Positions 56,001-62,000 of a DNA stretch of 64,000 nt are shown piece after piece (position 1 is the stretch's first letter; each line of letters starts with the position of its first letter). The translations under genes and the position numbers were made by a program. The notes beneath the pieces are model-generated. The model had not been told where the DNA came from. It was given only the letters and a program-made list of their open reading frames with translations, and searched no databases. Source of the DNA: Rallus limicola. Its lineage: Eukaryota > Chordata > Aves > Gruiformes > Rallidae. The stretch lies in contig JAKCOZ010000005.1 in the NCBI GenBank assembly GCA_022605955.1, positions 5,862,001-5,926,000 of the forward strand, read 5' to 3'.

Positions 56001-59000
56001 ATCAGGCTTACAGCTGCAGGGGTAGCTGAGCAGGTAGATGAGGAGCTGACTTGCATTTTGCAAAGATGGGTTCCTCAGTTGAGATAGATCTGTGTTGAAA
56101 AGACTCCCTTCCTCTTGTTTGCCAGGAGAATATAGGCTACACAGCCCTTAAAGGACACGGCAAGCCCAGAAGGTGCCTTACTGTGGTAATCCCCTAATTC
56201 TTTTCGGCTTCAAGATAATTCCTTTGCCTGGATTTACCTTGTACTTTTTATGACCTAGGGGGTATAGCATGTGATGGGTTTTAAGCTAAGTAATGTTTTT
56301 CAAAATATCTGGGCCTGTGGCTTATTCAAGTTGGAGAATTGACAGTGACAGTGCAAAGAGAATGAAAACAACCAAAAACCAAACCAACTCAAAACCCATG
56401 TGAATAACCCTTTAGAATATAAGAACTAAGCTCTTAATAATTTGGAAACTGTGAGTGATAATTTTACTTGAGTTTTAGCTTTTTTTCCTTTGCATTTTGC
56501 CCGAGCAATCTTTTTTTAGTATGTTTTAATTCAACTGTATTTTGTTTAGAGTGCACTCACAGCCTTTTATTAGTTTGCCATTGTATTTAAATGGTGTTCT
56601 AATAGTTTGTTGTGACTTGCTTTCACTTGGGCTGAGTTTAGTTTCATTGGAAATGATCTCTCCAGAGGTAATGGCAGAATGCATCACAGCTGAGGCAAGA
56701 AAATCTTGTTCTGTCACCAGTACAGTAAACACACCTTCTTCTCATTTGGTAAATGTTTGGCTGGTTAGATAGAACTGCATGTGTTCTTTGGCATATTTGA
56801 GAATTTTTAAAAAGCAGGTCTGACAAGGATCAGGCACACTTGTATGTTCTTTCCCTTTGAGACAGCTACAGTGATGTGCTGGTTAAGGGTTAATGGATGT
56901 GCAAGACTTTTTCTCCGTACTGTTCATGTGCTATGAGCTGATTTCAGTCCTGTGATACCCGTTACCTCTTTACCTCTCTTTGGCAGCCTTAAGTTCTGTT
57001 CCTCTTCAAGTTACATAAGCCATGTTTTGGCTTATCTTTTGTTATTTCTCAAGCAAAATTCTTCCAAGAAGCACATTTCTTAGTGTTGTTTTTACTGTAG
57101 AGTATTAAATCTTCAGGGAACACGTGCTGCTGACTTGATTTCATAACAAGCAATCTGCTTGCACCCTTCCATGGTTAAATTGTGGTCCCTGTGTTTTATC
57201 TTTTAAGATTGTGCACTTTTCAGAACACAAAAATTTTATCATGCTCTATAAAACACTGGCTAAAAGTGCAGCACTACAGAAATAAAATTTTATAATATCT
57301 CAGGTACGCAGTACACATACATGATAATTTAACACTGTATTTGGAGCTCTCTGCTGTGAATATGTACTGGTAATTGCCTGTGTGTTGTCTTGGGGATGGG
57401 GTTTATAGGACTCCGTGGCCTCTGTTCTGAGATATTACTAGGTAAGTCTAGACTTCAGTAAGAAAAAACACTTCAGAATTGATAGGTGAACAGAAAGAGC
57501 TTCCTCATATCACTCTCAGTATTTCTGCTTTTTGCCAGCAGAGAAACAGATCATAGAAGTCTTTTGAGTTTTCTAAGACTACATGAGATGTGACCTATAA
57601 ATACCAGCATCTCCCATCCTTTATATAGTAATCTCATTTTCATTTCAAGTGGGTACTGTGATTGTTATCAATATGATTACCCTTTACATCTATGGAATTT
57701 TCATTAGACAGTATTAGTTATGATGACATATATATTGAAAATGGTGGTTAAGAGGACTTGGTGTCTTATTATAGAAACCTGTTATTAAGCCTCAGTCCTG
57801 AATAGAGCACTTGAAGTCTATGGAAGCATATTGTTTCTTTGAAAGAAATGGTCATTACAACTTATTAAGAATTAACATCTATATGGTACTATATGGAAGT
57901 AGCCAGTAATAATCAAAACTATCTTCTAGTTTTAATCAGCTGTCAAAATTCACTTAGGTAGAACTATGGATTAACATAGATAGAATTATGGATTAACAAA
58001 TATTATATTACAGGCTGGGCTTTGGTTATTCTTGTTTTCTTTTTGAAGTTGGATTGATCTTAAAAAAACTGTTCATCTGAGCTTTACATGGTTGAATGCA
58101 CACAACACGTCATAGGCATTATGGAGATGATGTAATCAGTAGGCTTTGCTGCCTGCAGAGTTTGGACCAACTGCTTCCCTTCAGTGATGTGACTCTAATT
58201 ACCAGCAATAAGCAGGGTTTGGGTGTGTCCTACACACAGTACCTTAATAGTCAAATGTTGTTTGTCTCAGAGGTGAAATACACTTAGCAGGTGGTACCAA
58301 AAGCAAATAAATCACCCTCAAAGCAAAATAAGATCAGGAAAATCATTAAGGATGTGAAACCACAAAGGGGAAGCGTTCTGTGCTTTTGGAAGCAGAGAGT
58401 ATATTTCCTTTGTTTTATGAAAATACTACTGAGACTTGTTGCTTCATTGTGCTGTTATAAATAATAGCACAGGGAAATACAGACGGCAACTTTCTCTTCC
58501 CACATTAATAACCACCCTGATCACCCTGCTGAAAAGCTTTGGCAACGTGTCGTTGACAGGTCAATAGTCTAAATCACAAATGCTTGAGGGATTTTTAAGT
58601 GTGTTCTTGGTTGTTTCCTGAAACTCACCATGTAAGGTAAGTCTTTGAGATTCCAACAGAGGATTTAAAGCTACCTGGTATAAACCTACCTGAATGGTGA
58701 GCAGTAGTAGCCTGTTACACACTGAGTGGCCCCAGCACTACAAAATGGCATCCGTGTGTGGGACTTCATGTACGCCAGTAGCCTCAAGGGTAGTAAGCAC
58801 ATGAGCAAAATGCAAAACTTACTATTTTCATACTGAGTTTCTAGGGTTACCTGAGCAGCATCAGACAGGCAGAAATCTCTGTGCCATTGACCAAAGCTCA
58901 ACTGTGTAAGAGCTGACAGGTTCTCTAAAAGAAAGTGTGGAGATGTGGGGTCAGACCTTCTCTCCTGCAACTGGAGTCCATTACGTTTACACAATTAAAT

Positions 59001-62000
59001 GGGTGGCTATATTATTTAAGTCCTTGTCCATAAGCAGGGTGAGGTTTAAAGGAGATATGGGGTTGCTTGGTGGTTGTGCTGTTGTTGCACAAGGGCAGAA
59101 GTCACAATCTGCTCTTGCAAATCCCATTCCTCCCATTCCCTGTGGGTTTCTGATGGGGGCAGGTGCTCACAGATCTGTCCTGATGGATTCCTGCCCTGGC
59201 CTGATATTTGTAATTTGTGATTGAATAGCATTGGAATAGAACATTTCAGTTGGAAGGGACCTAAAATGATCACCTAGACCAACTCCCTGACCACTTCAGG
59301 GCTGATCGAAAGTTAAAGCATGTTACTAAGGGCATCGTCCAAATGCCTCTTCAACACTGTCAGTCCCGAGTCACAAACCACCTCTCTAGGAAGCCTGTTC
59401 CAGTGTTTCACCACTTGCCTGATAAAGAAATGCTTCCTGAAGTCTGGCCTGAACCTCCCTGGTGCAGCTTTGCACCATACCCACGTTCTCTGGCCTCTCC
59501 TCACCTGATTTATACTTGTGCTGCCACTGCTCTGTCCCAGGTGCAGGATCTGGCATTTGGACTTAAAATCAACACCCCATGCTCCAAGCTATCTAGATCC
59601 CTCTTCAAGGCATCTGAAAGGTGCAATACCAAGGCTGTAGCAAACTGATCTCTTGACTACCTACTTACCCAGTTCAGTAAAGACAATCAGTAGAGATCTT
59701 CCCCAAGTGATATGTCCTTAATAGCAGTTTCTCTAATATGGAGTCAGCCTGCTTCTTTCCTTCCCTGCTGGTGAGTAGCAACAATGTTTGTGTTGGTGGC
59801 TGTTGATTTGGAGCAGAGAGCAGTCAGTAATCTTTTGGCTGCTAGATTAACTTGAAATCCTATTTACTTTTGCATGGAATGTGAATTCACATTCATTATA
59901 AGAACATTTCCTTTTAATAACATTTTAAAAGTATGTATAAACATGCAGTTTTCTTGTTTTGACTGCTGTAATGTTGACACAGATAGATAGCTTCAATGGG
60001 TGGAGACCAGAAATCAAACAACCTCATGAATTGCAAGGTGTAGTTCAGGCTCAAGGATACTTTTCCTGAAATTCAACTACTTGCACTTTAAGCACAGCCT
60101 TATTGTTTAGCTGACTGCTCCAGCATTTAACTAGTTCAAGGTAAACTCTCTGCTTCAACTGACTTTGAATGCCCTAAGAGCTCATGGATAATAAGTTGCA
60201 TGTGGCTTGAAAGTTGCTTAGCATATTCATAGATGCAGAATTTGGGGAGGAATATTTTGCCTTCTGTGATCTTAAACAATACGAAGGAGTGTAGTTTTCC
60301 TGTAGAAACAAATAATCTCGCTGCCAGTATTGGTTTGTACTTGAAGGTGCTACTTAGAGACAGCATTGCAGTATGTAATTAACTGTTTACTTTGCTGTTG
60401 TTACCCCACAAGTTGTGCAGATATTGAATAATATTTAAGAGTCTTTTTATATTAAGCTAAACCAAGCAGTACAGCAATTTGTCCCCTGAATGGCCTTTGT
60501 TGTCTTAACGTACATATTTTGTATCTGTCTGCATATTAAGTCAATTATGGGATAACTCAAAAAGTAAGGGGAGCTGTAAGGTGCAGGACATTTTCCCAGA
60601 AGTTCCTGAACAGAATTTTTTTCATTAGCAAGAATATTTTAACCATCATAATTTTTGAAAACACACCCACAATGCATAAGTTGTTTTTAAGCCCGATAGA
60701 AAATGCTTTAACGCTATTTTAAAGTATCAGGAACACTATTGCATGTATATTTTTCTCCTTTCTTCATGGTAACTTTCTGATACGTTTAAACCTTTTCATT
60801 AGCAAGACTTGGAGCAGCAGAAGTAGAAAAATCATTTCACTGAGAAGTGAAAGACCTAAGATTTGGGTTCTCTGGAAGGCAAATGGAGCATAAATGAGCA
60901 TAAATGAGCTCGTGGATCCTCTAGAGGAAAACGTGTCCTGCCTTCGGAAGCAAAGTATTGCGTCCCTGGCCATACTGCCTTTGCCACTAGAGAGGTGGTG
61001 GGAACTTATATTGACTATAAAACTAAAATCAAAATTGCTGCAGAAATTTAGCTTAGGGTAGCAAATGTTTCTGTAAATCTATGAAGTCTTCACAGTCTTG
61101 TCCAGATACAGAGAAGTAGAGTAACCTACTTGCCTGGCTGCTGCACACATTCACATACACGCACACCTTTCTTTTCCAGTCTCCAGGCATGTGTCTTGGC
61201 AAGGAAGCCCAGACTATGCAGTCAGTGGCAGCATTTGGAACCACGGCATAAGGAACTGTCTTTGCAGTTCTGTCTATTTGATATACTTTGTTAGAAACAG
61301 CCTAATATTCATGGCTGCAATAGTGTGATGGAGCAAATTAAAGGAGATGTCTTCCTTTCATGAGTGTGGTTGGTCTAGTCTTCCTTGGCATTGAGTCACC
61401 GTGGAGAAGGGGAATGGTTGCTCTGTGAGCACCAGCAACGTGTTTCTGTGCAGGACTTCTAGTACATTTTCATAGGATGTTTCCTGAAACACCATGGTTT
61501 GCAGTCCATTAATTTAAGTTTATTGCTCACCCCCATTCTGAGGTATAATAACAAACTTTGAAGAAGTCAAAGTGAACAATAGGGGGTTTTAATCTATGAG
61601 AATGGTCCATCCCTGATAGCCAGACACTCCTGGCTCAGCCTCTGCGTGGATGTGGTGGGAGGCCTTGTGCTGTGGAAGCAGTGTTTGCTCCCAGTAGCTA
61701 TTTCTTCGTCATTCACGGGGAGAAGCATGTGGGCTGCATGGAAGCCTTCTGTGGCCACCAGCTGGACCATGCTGATTACGCATGAACGTGCTTCTGCTCT
61801 GCAAGAGACTGCCTCTGCTCTTTCTCCCAGCCTCTCTTTATCATAGTTTGCATGTTTTCAAATCATTCTTGTCCTTTTCTCATGAAAATCTTTTTCAAGA
61901 ATAACTAAAGATCTTCCTTCTGTTCTTCATCTTCTCCCCTTTTCTGGTTAGATGACTGTAGGAAAGGTCTCACGTGCAATTGGAGCTGTGGCTGAAGTTC

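Larger units (their letters stand above)
54934..61951 (+). other. MICAL2: MICAL2 intron 19 (7 kb)
   Basis: The second longest intron here. It carries a minus-strand CR1 remnant (59223-59645) and two small tandem duplications (57959-57998 and 60886-60909). Mammalian MICAL2, as I remember it, has a short extra segment between the parts encoded by exons 19 and 20; I could not find a convincing counterpart here. Confidence 0.85.

Noticed and set aside
59343..59648. plus-strand open frame of 101 codons
   Set aside because: It is the antisense of the CR1 element, not a host gene.
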